Source: Anisus vortex (lineage: Eukaryota; Mollusca; Gastropoda; Planorbidae). From it: 64,000 nt of DNA. Below, one piece after another: positions 46,263-58,230 of the stretch (within the stretch, counting starts at the first letter, position 1; every line of letters starts with the position of its first letter). The notes under the pieces are model-generated. The model was not told where the DNA came from, did not search any database, and saw only the letters and a list, made by a program, of their open reading frames with translations. The stretch lies in assembly GCA_949126835.1 (NCBI GenBank), contig OX421497.1, positions 31,461,742-31,525,741 on the forward strand. The letters are read 5' to 3'. A program made the translations under genes and the position numbers.

Positions 46263-47886
46263 ACCGTAAAATCTCGATCTTACGCTGCACCTGTGTATAA
46301 GCCGCAAAAAAAAAAGCAAGTAAAATTGACGTTCACGTGTATAAGCCGCACTCAAGTTATGTTTGGTTTACCTGTATAATTAATTTTTCAATTTTTTATA
46401 TTATTTTGATTGTAATGCAGTTGCGTAGCTAGGAAAGGGGGCAGGGGGGGGGGTCATATGTCCCCGGACGCCACGTTATGGGGCGCTAAAATGAGTATTA
46501 AAACTAATTATTTAATTTTATTTTAATGTAAACTAATGTATCCCAAATACGTTTGCAAGATTGAATTTTGGAGCTCCACAAATAGCTTCATTACAATTCT
46601 CTTGGCAAGCATGATTTTGGCGCCCCCATTGAGCATTAAGGGGCGCCATTCTACTCATAAACAAATGACACATCCACCTTGTAGGATAGCTGATGGCGTT
46701 TTTTTTTAAAACAAAGATCAGTTCGGGCTCAAACATTATTCTTCATATACTTAAACTTGAGTAATTTAACTATATGTCAACTATATGCAATTTCGCTAAT
46801 ATTGTACTATTTTGTAATTGTGTATAATTTGGATTTTTCTTGACATAAATTTTGCCTGGAAATTATTTAATAACAAAATCGATTGCTCTGATCAATTAAA
46901 ACAATTCAATATAAGAGTTCCATCCTACTTTATTAGAGAGAGTGATTTTCTATCCTTACCTTTAGATAAAAGCGTACAATTCAACTATAAATAGGCTATC
47001 TTTAAACTTAAATTAATGCACTAAATAAAATTGAAAACTCGCATGATATTTTTAACTATTTTCATAATGTCTACAAAAAATTTGTCAATAATTATCTTCA
47101 CAATTATGTTCATTGTTAATTATGTACTTAAAGATTACCGTTGTACCTAATAATTTTGTTAACTTTTGTAAATTTGTGCCATACTGTAATTGGGCTTACG
47201 CAAGGAGGATCAATTTGTTGTAGACAGTTTAAGTAGACTATATCTATTCCAGTCATTTAGACCATTTTTTTTTCAAATAAATTGTTTACAATCGTATAGA
47301 GAATTATTAGTCTGTATTCTATTTCATTAAAATACCAGATGCTTCGAAAATGAACCATATAAACCGTACAATTTCAAAATTTTCCTAGCCTCTGTCGGTC
47401 CGAGACGGGGCGCAGACTTTGTGTCATGTCCCCGGGCGCAGTTGACCCTAGCTACGCAACTGTTGTAATGTATTAGCCAATGTAATGTAAATTGACTTTT
47501 CATGTTAGACAATATAAACACTAAGTGAGCTTTGCTTATTTCAAAACTTTTATTTACTCAGCTATGCTGTACAACTGATGTGTGGAATTAATTTACAGAT
47601 ATAATTTTCTTTTGTGTGTAAGAACATTTGCTATTTAAGAACCAAAGATTAATTTGAATTAATAAAGGCATATTACTTTTTAGGAACTATTGGAAAACAC
47701 AATTTCCAAGGTCTATACTGGAAGTTGAAGCAGGGAAATAAATAACTGTCTATTCAGTGATGCTCCTTATAGTAGCCAGCATCGTCAGTTCAATTGATAT
47801 TCGAACCTTGGAACAAAAAAAAAATTATTTCCCGGAGCGAAAAATTTTGTAAAAATAAGTGCGGCTTATAATCGAGATTTTAAACT
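46263..47886. mobile_element. MITE with ACCGTAAAATCTCGAT ends, split by a hAT-like element
   Basis: The left end reads ACCGTAAAATCTCGAT and TTACGCTGCAC, then GTGTATAAGCCGC. The right end is the complement, GTGCGGCTTATAATCGAG then ATTTTAAAC. The terminal ~27 bp are inverted with a few mismatches. A separate hAT-like element (46418-47462) sits inside it. The superfamily is not certain and no transposase is present. Confidence 0.6.
46418..47462. mobile_element. 1045-bp hAT-like MITE with perfect 16-bp TIRs and 8-bp TSD
   Basis: It starts CAGTTGCGTAGCTAGG and ends with the exact complement, CCTAGCTACGCAACTG. Both sides carry TTGTAATG (46410-46417 and 47463-47470). The 8-bp duplication fits hAT. 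Subterminal G/C-rich blocks (GTCCCCGGACGCC on the left, GTCCCCGGGCGC on the right) flank an AT-rich interior with no transposase. Confidence 0.9.
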
Positions 47887-47892
47887 AATAAA

Positions 47893-47903
47893 TATATATA
47901 TAA

Positions 47904-47976
<73 letters not shown>
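47893..47976. repeat. (AT)n microsatellite
   Basis: An almost uninterrupted AT run next to the right end of the MITE. Flanking sequence to 48290 has no gene. Confidence 0.95.
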
Positions 47977-47980
<4 letters not shown>

Positions 47981-48290
47981 GTAAGAAGTTTATTTAAGGC
48001 TAAATATAATATTTTAGTCTAGGTTGTTCGCTAATAAAAACATAGTTAGGTCTACTCTGCTATCTAAATATTGCATCCCCCCCCCTCCCTATAATAAAGG
48101 AAAGAAATCGTATTATAAAAGGCTATTAGGTAGTAGGCCTAGGCCTAGATTATATTTCAAGGCATATGAGAGCCTATTTTCGTTTATACTTATAGCCCAA
48201 TGTTTAAATAACATATAAAATATAAATGAACTGCTAATAAAAAGACAGTGACAAACTAAAAAAAAAAAGAAATGTTTTGGTAAATAAATT

Positions 48291-48506
48291 AAAAATAAAT
48301 TTAGATAAATAGGCAGTCTCTCAGTTTATGTCATGGGCAAAAAGTCACCCAGTTCATGAATTTGGCAATTACACTCTCTGTGCCTAGCATAATATAACAA
48401 AAATAAATTTAGATAAATAGGCAGTCTCGCAGTTTATGTAATGGGCAAAAAGTCAGCCAGTTCATGAATTGGGCAATTACACTATCTGTGCCTAGCATAA
48501 TATAAT
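48291..48506 (+). repeat. 108-bp tandem duplication
   Basis: Units 48291-48398 and 48399-48506 both begin AAAAATAAATTTAGATAAAT and end GTGCCTAGCATAATATAA plus two bases. They differ at only a handful of positions. There is no coding frame. Confidence 0.9.
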
Positions 48507-48684
48507 ATATGAATTATGGATATGAAACTATGAGCTCTAAAATATGTAAATTATTTCCTTATAATTTCCCTTTAGTTTTGACATACCTCAAGACCTAAAT
48601 AAAAATTGTCTTTCAATACTTTTTATTATTATTTTTGTTTTGTTTATGTATATATTACCGCCATGAAGATTGTGTAGCTGCTAC

Positions 48685-48730
48685 CATATAAAAGCAAACA
48701 GTAGTACGAGGCAGAACTCTGCAGTAATTT
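48685..48730 (+). promoter_or_regulatory. Orphan promoter-like segment
   Basis: CATATAAAAG (near 48686) is followed about 30 bp later by a plausible initiator, and then by a 200-bp stretch with few stop-rich repeats. It could mark the first, non-coding exon of a downstream plus-strand gene such as the IRF at 59361. No splice link can be shown. Confidence 0.2.
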
Positions 48731-49319
48731 CAGTGAAAATACTGTGAATACAGTGAGATTTCTTCACTCAATACTCTGTAGTCAAAAGTATTGTGAGAAA
48801 CCAGCACCAGTTATCTGTAAAGACAAAACAAATATTTGATCTGTACAAAGCAAGCTATTTCTGCCAGAAGCTAAGAGTCTAAGTTCAACGTGTCAGAAAG
48901 AATAAAACAACAACTAGTAAATCTTTATGTAAATAGTATTTGAAAAATGGCTTGTGCGTTAATCGTTTCTTTTAACATGCCCCGTGGAGGTAGTGGGCTA
49001 GATAAACATTATTCTTATTCCACTTCTATAACATTAAGAACATACGCAAACAATATTATATTTATATACTATCAATATTTTCTTGTGAGGGGAGGTATAT
49101 TGTAGACTTTCGACACCTACTGCACTGACATAGTATTGTTTGTATCAGCAACAGATAAAAACGTATAGATCTATTTGCTGACCTTTTAGGTAGTAGTTTT
49201 AAAATGTAAATTGTTTACTACAAGAGATATAATTATGTCATTCTATAAGGTCAATGTAGATTAAAGGCTACTATATAGAAATATCAAGCTGATAAAGCGA
49301 GTTGTTTTTTTCAAGTGTT

Positions 49320-49544
49320 TTATTTGATATTTGGCAAATACGTTAAACGCACTGCTTCTATACTGTCTATATTATAACTCGTTTTGACCCGAGAGCTGAA
49401 GTTATTCCCCCATTTTGAGTTAGAGCCCTTGATATTTAAAGTCTGAAGTTGAGATATTTGATCTTTAAAGAGATTAATGAAAAGTGGATTCCAGGACTGA
49501 TCACGTCTAGATCTGGCGAGCTGGTGGACTTTCATGAATTTCAA
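49320..49544 (-). other. Coding-like segment of unknown origin
   Basis: The minus-strand frame reads about 74 residues of normal, non-repetitive composition (for example FMKVHQLARSRRDQSWNPLF), ending in TAA. It is preceded by a TCAAACAG-type acceptor near 49563. I recognise no family. It may be a last exon, a decayed mobile-element protein, or chance. Confidence 0.25.
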
Positions 49545-49844
49545 GCTTGTCCGTAGTTACTGTTTGAGTCCAGTCTTACATTTGATTTACGTAATGCTGG
49601 TGTATATATAAGGGAAATAACTTATTATGGATCTGGGCTAATGCAAAAAATATAATATTGTAGGAATTATTTCCCTTACATTGTTTTCTATATTTTATTT
49701 TATTACTAACTTATCCAATAAAGTTATCTTTATTTTATTTTATTACTTTATTATCCAATTTAACATTATGACAAGAATAACAAAAAAATATTTTTTTAAA
49801 ATTTGAACGCTTGGATGAATTTTGCGCATGTGTGGTTTAGACCT

Positions 49845-50072
49845 CTACCGTGACAATCTCTCTGCAGAAGTCAAGATGACTTGTCGTGCCATTACATTTA
49901 GCATGTCCAGTGCTCTCCACAATTGTGGGCTTAAACCGAAAGTTAAATGGTATTCACGCACCATTTTGCAAATGTCGCTAAACTCAGAGCCATCTTGGTT
50001 CTGGAAGTTTAAACGGTACAACGTCCTTTCATATCCTTTTAAACCCGAATGTTGAGTGATGCTTAGAATCAT
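49845..50072 (-). other. Second coding-like segment of unknown origin
   Basis: The minus-strand frame includes GYERTLYRLNFQNQDGSEF and then LWRALDMLNVMARQVIL, with balanced composition and higher GC than its surroundings. It ends in TAG next to a possible donor (CACG|GTAGAG). It lies 300 bp upstream, on the minus strand, of the segment at 49320-49544, so the two may be exons of one gene or pieces of one relic. The family is not recognised. Confidence 0.3.
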
Positions 50073-50278
50073 ATCATAATAATATCATCAGTACATTACA
50101 AGACATATATTCATATATAGTATATAGGGGCTGAGTCAGGTGGGTGTTAGGCTTGACAGTGTTTAGCTTATATACTAAAGGTATCACTCACAATAATAGA
50201 CGGATGTATATCCAGACTCGGCCAGCTTTTTAAAATTAATAATACCACGATTTCAATTCGCGAACTGCACTCAATGTT

Positions 50279-50668
50279 AATCTTCTCCGTGCATGCTGGC
50301 GCTTGAGGCGAATTGCCAAAGATCTCCATCTATCACGTTCTTTTGCAGCTCGAGGTGTTGTTTCTAAATTCAAGCCTCTAGCCTTCAAGTGCCTTTCCAA
50401 CGTTCTTCTCTTTGGTTGGTCTTTCGACCTTTTTCCCTTGGGGGGGGGGGGGGGGGGTTCATCTCAGGGCTGACCTGGGGAGGGAATCAGCTGACATTCT
50501 GCAGGCGTGCCCCAGGCATCTCCATCTCCTTGCTGAGATGCTCTCTGCTAGCGGGACTGGGACTACTCCTGTTATCTCACGTAGGTCCTTATTTGCTACC
50601 AGGCCCCACGAGAGGGGGTTACAGCCGCTACACCGTACCGGGGCCCCGTAAGAGTTTAGGGGGCCCAT
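50279..50668 (-). mobile_element. RTE-type LINE C-terminal fragment
   Basis: The minus strand encodes DLREITGVVPVPLAESI, then RRWRCLGHACRMSADSLPR. This is the R-W-R-x-L-G-H-x-x-R-M signature of RTE reverse-transcriptase C-termini, as at about 20190-20220 in the full-length element. A poly-G run near 50440-50457 interrupts it. No open reverse transcriptase remains. Confidence 0.6.
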
Positions 50669-50994
50669 GAATATTATTTTTATAAAATTTAAAATTAAAT
50701 TGGCAATTACGCAAGTATTTTCTAATTGTTGCTATAAAGCTAAGAGGAGATGCCACAAAACCTTCTACAATCTCACGTGGCGCTGGGGGCCCTTAATTTT
50801 GGTATTCTTTGAATGTGTACTTGAACATTTTGTTAAATTTGCAAAAAAAGACTCTAGTTCTAATATAGGGAATATTTTTTTTCGATAGCATTTAGGATCT
50901 CTTTTTTATTTTGTTTTCTCCAGAGACACTTACAAAATATGACCTATGAGCCCTACAGGCTTACAGTTCTCCCTGTTAGCTTAGTAGCCTAGGC

Positions 50995-52230
50995 CGGGGG
51001 TCGACAACATAAAGCACGCGTGCCACACATGGCACGCAGAGCGATTTTAGATAGCACGCTAGAGACCTCCAAAAGGTGCTTCTTGTTGATTTTTTTCAAT
51101 AATTGAATGAGGAGGCACTAACTGTTGAAGCCGGTGTTTCTGAATGGCGAGCGACACATTTCAGTGAGTTGAACTTGTTTTTAAAAGGACGTGGCCAAAC
51201 AGCACTTGACTGTTCGACCACTGGAATGGATTTGCATTGAAACTGGACAAATCTTGCACGTTATTTAATTTCAAAACACTTAACTACTTGTAATTCCCTA
51301 ATTTATGCCATATATTTAAATAGATAGAGAGGAGTTTTATGAACAAAGACAAGACTTTCAAATTTATGGACTCTTGTTTTCACACCACATAAAGTCTGAC
51401 TGGATTTATCCATATACAACCATCCTAGATGTGGATCTTTATTTTTTAAGTGGAGGGATAGTTAAATTTTAAACACAAAAATGCTAGATTTGTATAAAAA
51501 AATATTTAAAAAGTAATATTAGTTTTTATTTTAAAGAAGGGAAATAATTAACCCGTTTTGTATTTGTTTTTTTGCTCTAATATGTCCAATATGTTTCATA
51601 TTTTTCTTTAATAGAAACATTAATGGCTCTTACAATTATAATTTTAAAATTTATCAAATTGTGTAAGTTAGTTGAAAGGTATATAAATATTATATGACTA
51701 AAGTATTTATAATAAAATGTGTACATTTTTAAACATTACATTAACTACCAAGTTTGTATGATTACAATGTCTCTACACCGCTCAACGATAGTTATATATA
51801 TACTAGCACTGCGTAATAATAATTAAGAGAATATCTCAGTAAAACTGAGATCAAAATACAATTAATGTATTGCAGGTGCCAGTTCCATATCTCGAATCAC
51901 GATAACTAAATGATAATTTTAGGCGATAATTAACTATCCAAATGTGAAAGCTTAGTCATAAAATTATGTATTTGGTGTAAATGAAAATAAACTAAAAAGG
52001 ATGATAACCTAGAACTAGTGTTTTTTTTTAAAGTTAAATATTAAACGCTCAAAAGATTTTCTCTATACACCTCGTTTTGGGCCTCTATCTTGCTACGGCG
52101 CTAAATAAATATTATTATAAAAAAAAAAATTAAAATATAATAGAGCAGGTTGACTTTCGGGCTGTTGGCACGCTGAATGATTTAAAAATCCTAGTTTGGC
52201 ACACTATTAGCAAAAGGTTGCCGACCCTTG
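50995..52230 (-). mobile_element. Non-autonomous hAT element, copy 3 (inverted)
   Basis: The right end, read on the minus strand, is GGGTCGGCAACCTTTTGC then TAATAGTGTGCCAAACTAG, matching copies 1 and 2. The left end carries GGGGGTCGACAAC. Flanking octamers GCCTAGGC and ACCTAGAC agree at 6 of 8 positions. At 1.2 kb it is shorter than the other copies. No transposase. Confidence 0.75.
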
Positions 52231-52508
52231 ACCTAGACCTCAATAAGTCGCTGCATATCGGTACTAGTATGGCAGTTAAACTAGTTAGTCGATCCTTTTA
52301 CACTTTAATGATTTCCAGTGCGGTAGCCAAGAGGGGAGATTGAAGGTATCCTCATTTTGACAAATGTATTGAAAATTTAAAACACATTTTCTTTTGGTCA
52401 TTTAACAAAATGTATTTTGGGAAGAGTTTGTAAAAAACAAACTAATTGTCAACTGTATTGCCACAGCAGATCAACTTACATTAGACTACACAACATCCGT
52501 TACTGGTG

Positions 52509-53531
52509 AAGAGAGAGAGAGAGAGACAGAGAGAGAGAGACAGAGAGATAGAAACAGAGAGAGAGAGAGACAGAGAGAGATAGAAACAGAGAGAGAGAGA
52601 CAGAGAGAGAGAGACAGAGAGAGAGACAGAGAGAGAGACAGAGAGAGAGACAGAGAGAGAGACAGAGAGAGATAGAAACAGAGAGAGAGAGACAGAGAGA
52701 GACAGAGAGAGAGACAGAGAGAGAGACAGAGAGAGAGACAGAGAGAGATAGAAACAGAGAGAGAGACAGAGAGAGAGACAGAGAGAGATAGAAACAGAGA
52801 GAGAGACAGAGAGAGAGAGAGACAGAGAGAGAGAGAGACAGAGAGAGAGAGAGACTGAGAGAGAGAGAGACAGAGAGAGATAGAAACAGAGAGAGAGAGA
52901 GACAGAGAGAGATAGAAACAGAGAGAGAGAGACAGAGAGAGAGAGACAGAGAGAGAGAGACAGAGAGAGAGAGACAGAGAGAGAGAGACAGAGAGAGAGA
53001 GACAGAGAGAGAGACAGAGAGAGAGACAGAGAGAGATAGAAACAGAGAGAGAGAGACAGAGAGAGAGAGACAGAGAGAGAGACAGAGAGAGAGACAGAGA
53101 GAGATAGAAACAGAGAGAGAGAGAGACAGAGAGAGATAGAAACAGAGAGAGAGAGACAGAGAGAGAGAGACAGAGAGAGAGACAGAGAGAGAGACAGAGA
53201 GAGATAGAAACAGAGAGAGAGAGACAGAGAGAGAGACAGAGAGAGAGACAGAGAGAGAGACAGAGAGAGATAGAAACAGAGAGAGAGAGACAGAGAGAGA
53301 GACAGAGAGAGAGACAGAGAGAGAGACAGAGAGAGAGACAGAGAGAGAGACAGAGAGAGAGACAGAGAGAGATAGAAACAGAGAGAGAGAGACAGAGAGA
53401 GAGACAGAGAGAGAGACAGAGAGAGAGACAGAGAGAGAGACAGAGAGAGATAGAAACAGAGAGAGAGACAGAGAGAGATAGAAACAGAGAGAGAGAGACA
53501 GAGAGAGATAGAAACAGAGAGAGAGAGACAG

Positions 53532-53564
<33 letters not shown>

Positions 53565-54147
53565 TAGAAACAGAGAGAGAGAGACAGAGAGAGAGAGACA
53601 GAGAGAGAGACAGAGAGAGATAGAAACAGAGAGAGAGAGACAGAGAGAGAGACAGAGAGAGATAGAAACAGAGAGAGAGAGAAACAGAGAGAGAGAGACA
53701 GAGAGAGATAGAAACAGAGAGAGAGACAGAGAGTGATAGAAACAGAGAGAGAGAGAGACAGAGAGAGATAGAAACAGAGAGAGAGAGAAACAGAGAGAGA
53801 GAGAGACAGAGAGAGAGACAGAGAGAGATAGAAACAGAGAGAGAGAGACAGAGAGAGAAACAGAGAGAGAGACAGAGAGAGATAGAAACAGAGAGAGAGA
53901 CAGAGAGAGATAGAAACAGAGAGAGAGAGACAGAGAGAGAAACAGAGAGAGAGACAGAGAGAGATAGAAACAGAGAGAGAGAGACAGAGAGAGAGACAGA
54001 GAGAGATAGAAACAGAGAGAGAGAGACAGAGAGAGAGACAGAGAGAGAGACAGAGAGAGAGACAGAGAGAGATAGAAACAGAGAGAGAGACAGAGAGAGA
54101 TAGAAACAGAGAGAGAGAGACAGAGAGAGATAGAAACAGAGAGAGAG

Positions 54148-54184
<37 letters not shown>

Positions 54185-55059
54185 TAGAAACAGAGAGAGA
54201 GAGACAGAGAGAGAGAGACAGAGAGAGAGACAGAGAGAGATAGAAACAGAGAGAGAGAGACAGAGAGAGAGACAGAGAGAGATAGAAACAGAGAGAGAGA
54301 GAAACAGAGAGAGAGAGACAGAGAGAGATAGAAACAGAGAGAGAGAGACAGAGAGAGATAGAAACAGAGAGAGAGACAGAGAGAGATAGAAACAGAGAGA
54401 GAGAGAGACAGAGAGAGATAGAAACAGAGAGAGAGAGAAACAGAGAGAGAGAGAGACAGAGAGAGAGACAGAGAGAGATAGAAACAGAGAGAGAGAGACA
54501 GAGAGAGAAACAGAGAGAGAGACAGAGAGAGATAGAAACAGAGAGAGAGACAGAGAGAGATAGAAACAGAGAGAGAGAGACAGAGAGAGAAACAGAGAGA
54601 GAGACAGAGAGAGATAGAAACAGAGAGAGAGACAGAGAGAGATAGAAACAGAGAGAGAGAGAGACAGAGAGAGATAGAAACAGAGAGAGAGAGAAACAGA
54701 GAGAGAGAGAGACAGAGAGAGAGACAGAGAGAGATAGAAACAGAGAGAGAGAGACAGAGAGAGAAACAGAGAGAGAGACAGAGAGAGATAGAAACAGAGA
54801 GAGAGACAGAGAGAGATAGAAACAGAGAGAGAGAGACAGAGAGAGAAACAGAGAGAGAGACAGAGAGTGATAGAAACAGAGAGAGAGAGACAGAGAGAGA
54901 GACAGAGAGAGATAGAAACAGAGAGAGAGAGACAGAGAGAGAGACAGAGAGAGAGACAGAGAGAGAGACAGAGAGAGATAGAAACAGAGAGAGAGACAGA
55001 GAGAGATAGAAACAGAGAGAGAGAGACAGAGAGAGATAGAAACAGAGAGAGAGAGACAG

Positions 55060-55092
<33 letters not shown>

Positions 55093-55839
55093 TAGAAACA
55101 GAGAGAGAGAGACAGAGAGAGAGAGACAGAGAGAGAGACAGAGAGAGATAGAAACAGAGAGAGAGAGACAGAGAGAGAGACAGAGAGAGATAGAAACAGA
55201 GAGAGAGAGAAACAGAGAGAGAGAGACAGAGAGAGATAGAAACAGAGAGAGAGAGACAGAGAGAGATAGAAACAGAGAGAGAGACAGAGAGAGATAGAAA
55301 CAGAGAGAGAGAGAGACAGAGAGATAGAAACAGAGAGAGAGAGAAACAGAGAGAGAGAGAGACAGAGAGAGAGACAGAGAGAGATAGAAACAGAGAGAGA
55401 GAGACAGAGAGAGAAACAGAGAGAGAGACAGAGAGAGATAGAAACAGAGAGAGAGACAGAGAGAGATAGAAACAGAGAGAGAGAGACAGAGAGAGAAACA
55501 GAGAGAGAGACAGAGAGAGATAGAAACAGAGAGAGAGACAGAGAGAGATAGAAACAGAGAGAGAGAGACAGAGAGAGAGACAGAGAGAGAGAGACAGAGA
55601 GAGAGACAGAGAGAGAGAGACAGAGAGAGAGACAGAGAGAGAGACAGAGAGAGATAGAAACAGAGAGAGAGAGACAGAGAGAGAAACAGAGAGAGAGACA
55701 GAGAGAGATAGAAACAGAGAGAGAGACAGAGAGAGATAGAAACAGAGAGAGAGAGACAGAGAGAGAAACAGAGAGAGACAGAGAGAGATAGAAACAGAGA
55801 GAGAGACAGAGAGAGATAGAAACAGAGAGAGAGAGACAG

Positions 55840-55872
<33 letters not shown>

Positions 55873-55981
55873 TAGAAACAGAGAGAGAGAGACAGAGAGA
55901 GAGAGACAGAGAGAGAGACAGAGAGAGATAGAAACAGAGAGAGAGAGACAGAGAGAGATAGAAACAGAGAGAGAGAGACAG

Positions 55982-56014
<33 letters not shown>

Positions 56015-56153
56015 TAGAAACAGAGAGAGAGAGACAGAGAGAGAGAGACAGAGAGAGAGACAGAGAGAGATAGAAACAGAGAGAGAGAGACAGAGAGAGA
56101 TAGAAACAGAGAGAGAGAGACAGAGAGAGATAGAAACAGAGAGAGAGAGACAG

Positions 56154-56186
<33 letters not shown>

Positions 56187-57261
56187 TAGAAACAGAGAGA
56201 GAGAGACAGAGAGAGATAGAAACAGAGAGAGAGAGACAGAGAGAGACAGAGAGAGATAGAAACAGAGAGAGAGAGACAGAGAGAGATAGAAACAGAGAGA
56301 GAGAGACAGAGAGAGATAGAAACAGAGAGAGAGAGACAGAGAGAGATAGAAACAGAGAGAGAGAGACAGAGAGAGACAGAGAGAGATAGAAACAGAGAGA
56401 GAGAGACAGAGAGAGATAGAAACAGAGAGAGAGAGACAGAGAGAGACAGAGAGAGATAGAAACAGAGAGAGAGAGACAGAGAGAGATAGAAACAGAGAGA
56501 GAGAGACAGAGAGAGATAGAAACAGAGAGAGAGAGACAGAGAGAGATAGAAACAGAGAGAGAGAGACAGAGAGAGACAGAGAGAGATAGAAACAGAGAGA
56601 GAGAGACAGAGAGAGATAGAAACAGAGAGAGAGAGACAGAGAGAGACAGAGAGAGATAGAAACAGAGAGAGAGAGACAGAGAGAGATAGAAACAGAGAGA
56701 GAGAGACAGAGAGAGACAGAGAGAGATAGAAACAGAGAGAGAGAGACAGAGAGAGATAGAAACAGAGAGAGAGAGACAGAGAGAGACAGAGAGAGATAGA
56801 AACAGAGAGAGAGAGACAGAGAGAGATAGAAACAGAGAGAGAGAGAGACAGAGAGAGATAGAAACAGAGAGAGAGAGACAAAGAGAGATAGAAACAGAGA
56901 GAGAGAGACAGAGAGAGATAGAAACAGAGAGAGAGAGACAGAGAGAGACAGAGAGAGATAGAAACAGAGAGAGAGAGACAGAGAGAGATAGNNNNNNNNN
57001 NNNNNNNNNNNNNNNNNNNNNNNNNNNNNNNNNNNNNNNNNNNNNNNNNNNNNNNNNNNNNNNNNNNNNNNNNNNNNNNNNNNNNNNNNNNNNNNNNNNN
57101 NNNNNNNNNNNNNNNNNNNNNNNNNNNNNNNNNNNNNNNNNNNNNNNNNNNNNNNNNNNNNNNNNNNNNNNNNNNNNNNNNNNNNNNNNNNAGAGAGAGA
57201 CAGAGAGAGAGACAGGACAGAGAGTTAGAGATACAGACAGAGAGAGGACAGACAGAGAGAT

Positions 57262-57292
<31 letters not shown>

Positions 57293-57583
57293 GAGAGAGA
57301 CAGAGAGAGAGACAGAGAGAGACGCAGAGAGAGACAGAGAGAGAGACAGAGAGAGACAGAGAGAGACAGAGAGAGACAGAGAGAGACAGAGAGAGAGACA
57401 GAGAGAGAGACAGAGAGAGAGAGACAGAGAGAGACAGAGAGAGAGAGAGACAGAGAGAGAGACAGAGAGAGACAGAGAGAGAAAGAGAGAGAGACAGAGA
57501 GAGAGACAGAGAGAGAGACAGAGAGAGACAGAGAGAGAGACAGACAGAGAGATACAGACAGAGAGAGAGACAGACAGAGAGAT

Positions 57584-57614
<31 letters not shown>

Positions 57615-57905
57615 GAGAGAGACAGAGAGAGAGACAGAGAGAGACGGAGAGAGAGACAGAGAGAGAGACAGAGAGAGACAGAGAGAGACAGAGAGAGACA
57701 GAGAGAGAGAGAGAGAGACAGAGAGAGAGACAGAGAGAGACAGAGAGAGAGAGACAGAGAGAGAGACAGAGAGAGACAGAGAGAGACAGAGAGAGACAGA
57801 GAGAGAGACAGAGAGAGAGACAGAGAGAGACAGAGAGAGACAGAGACAGAGAGAGAGACAGAGAGAGAGACAGAGAGAGACAGAGAGAGAGAGACAGAGA
57901 GAGAG
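52509..57905. repeat. 5.4-kb GA-rich satellite with higher-order structure
   Basis: The plus strand is built almost entirely of GAGAGACA and GATAGAAACAGA modules, so it is about 90% purine. Rare variants (GACAAAGAGA near 53555, 54172, 55081, 55861, 56006, 56176 and 56880; GAGTGATAGA near 53733 and 54866) show that segments of several hundred bp have been duplicated as blocks. The right part, after the gap, lacks the GATAGAAA module and is simpler. Minus-strand frames of over 1000 codons here contain almost only Ser, Leu, Cys, Val, Phe and Ile and are artefacts. Confidence 0.97.
56992..57191. other. Assembly gap (200 N)
   Basis: Exactly 200 unknown bases lie inside the satellite. The round number suggests a placeholder of unknown true size. 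Module composition differs on the two sides. Confidence 0.99.
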
Positions 57906-58084
57906 TCAAGATTTCAGGGTAGGAGGAAAAAGTGCAACGTTGGGAGAAGGAGTACTAAATCTTAGGTGTGTGTGGGGGGGGGGGGGAGGGAGGGAGGAGA
58001 ATAGTGCACGGCTAGATAAGTAAGGTACCTTCGAACCAAACTGATCATAGGGCCGTTAAAGCAGCGTACACCAGTTTTTGTGGC

Positions 58085-58230
58085 CACGGCATACGAGGGG
58101 ATGTGTGGCCAGCACAATGCCCAGCCTCCTTTACTTTACCCCAGCTAATGTCAGGTACCCATCAGAGCTGGGTAGACTCAGGGGCACCCTTGTGTCCCGG
58201 GAATTAAAATCGTCGGTTCGCCAGGCCTAG
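58085..58230 (-). mobile_element. SINE, copy 3 (antisense)
   Basis: The complement reads CCCGGGACACAAGGGTGCCC, TGAGTCTACCCAGCTCTGAT, GGGTACCTGACATTAGCTGG then GGCTGGGCATTGTGCTGGCC. This is the best-preserved copy of the family at 26286 and 27716. The interval 58231-59300 shows no gene. Confidence 0.65.

Noticed and set aside
54867..55151. Arg/Glu-rich plus-strand frame
   Set aside because: Translation of the GA satellite in the other orientation.
52481..57909. Minus-strand frames of about 1100-1800 codons
   Set aside because: They consist almost only of Ser, Leu, Cys, Val, Phe and Ile, are translations of the GA satellite, and one runs through the N gap.
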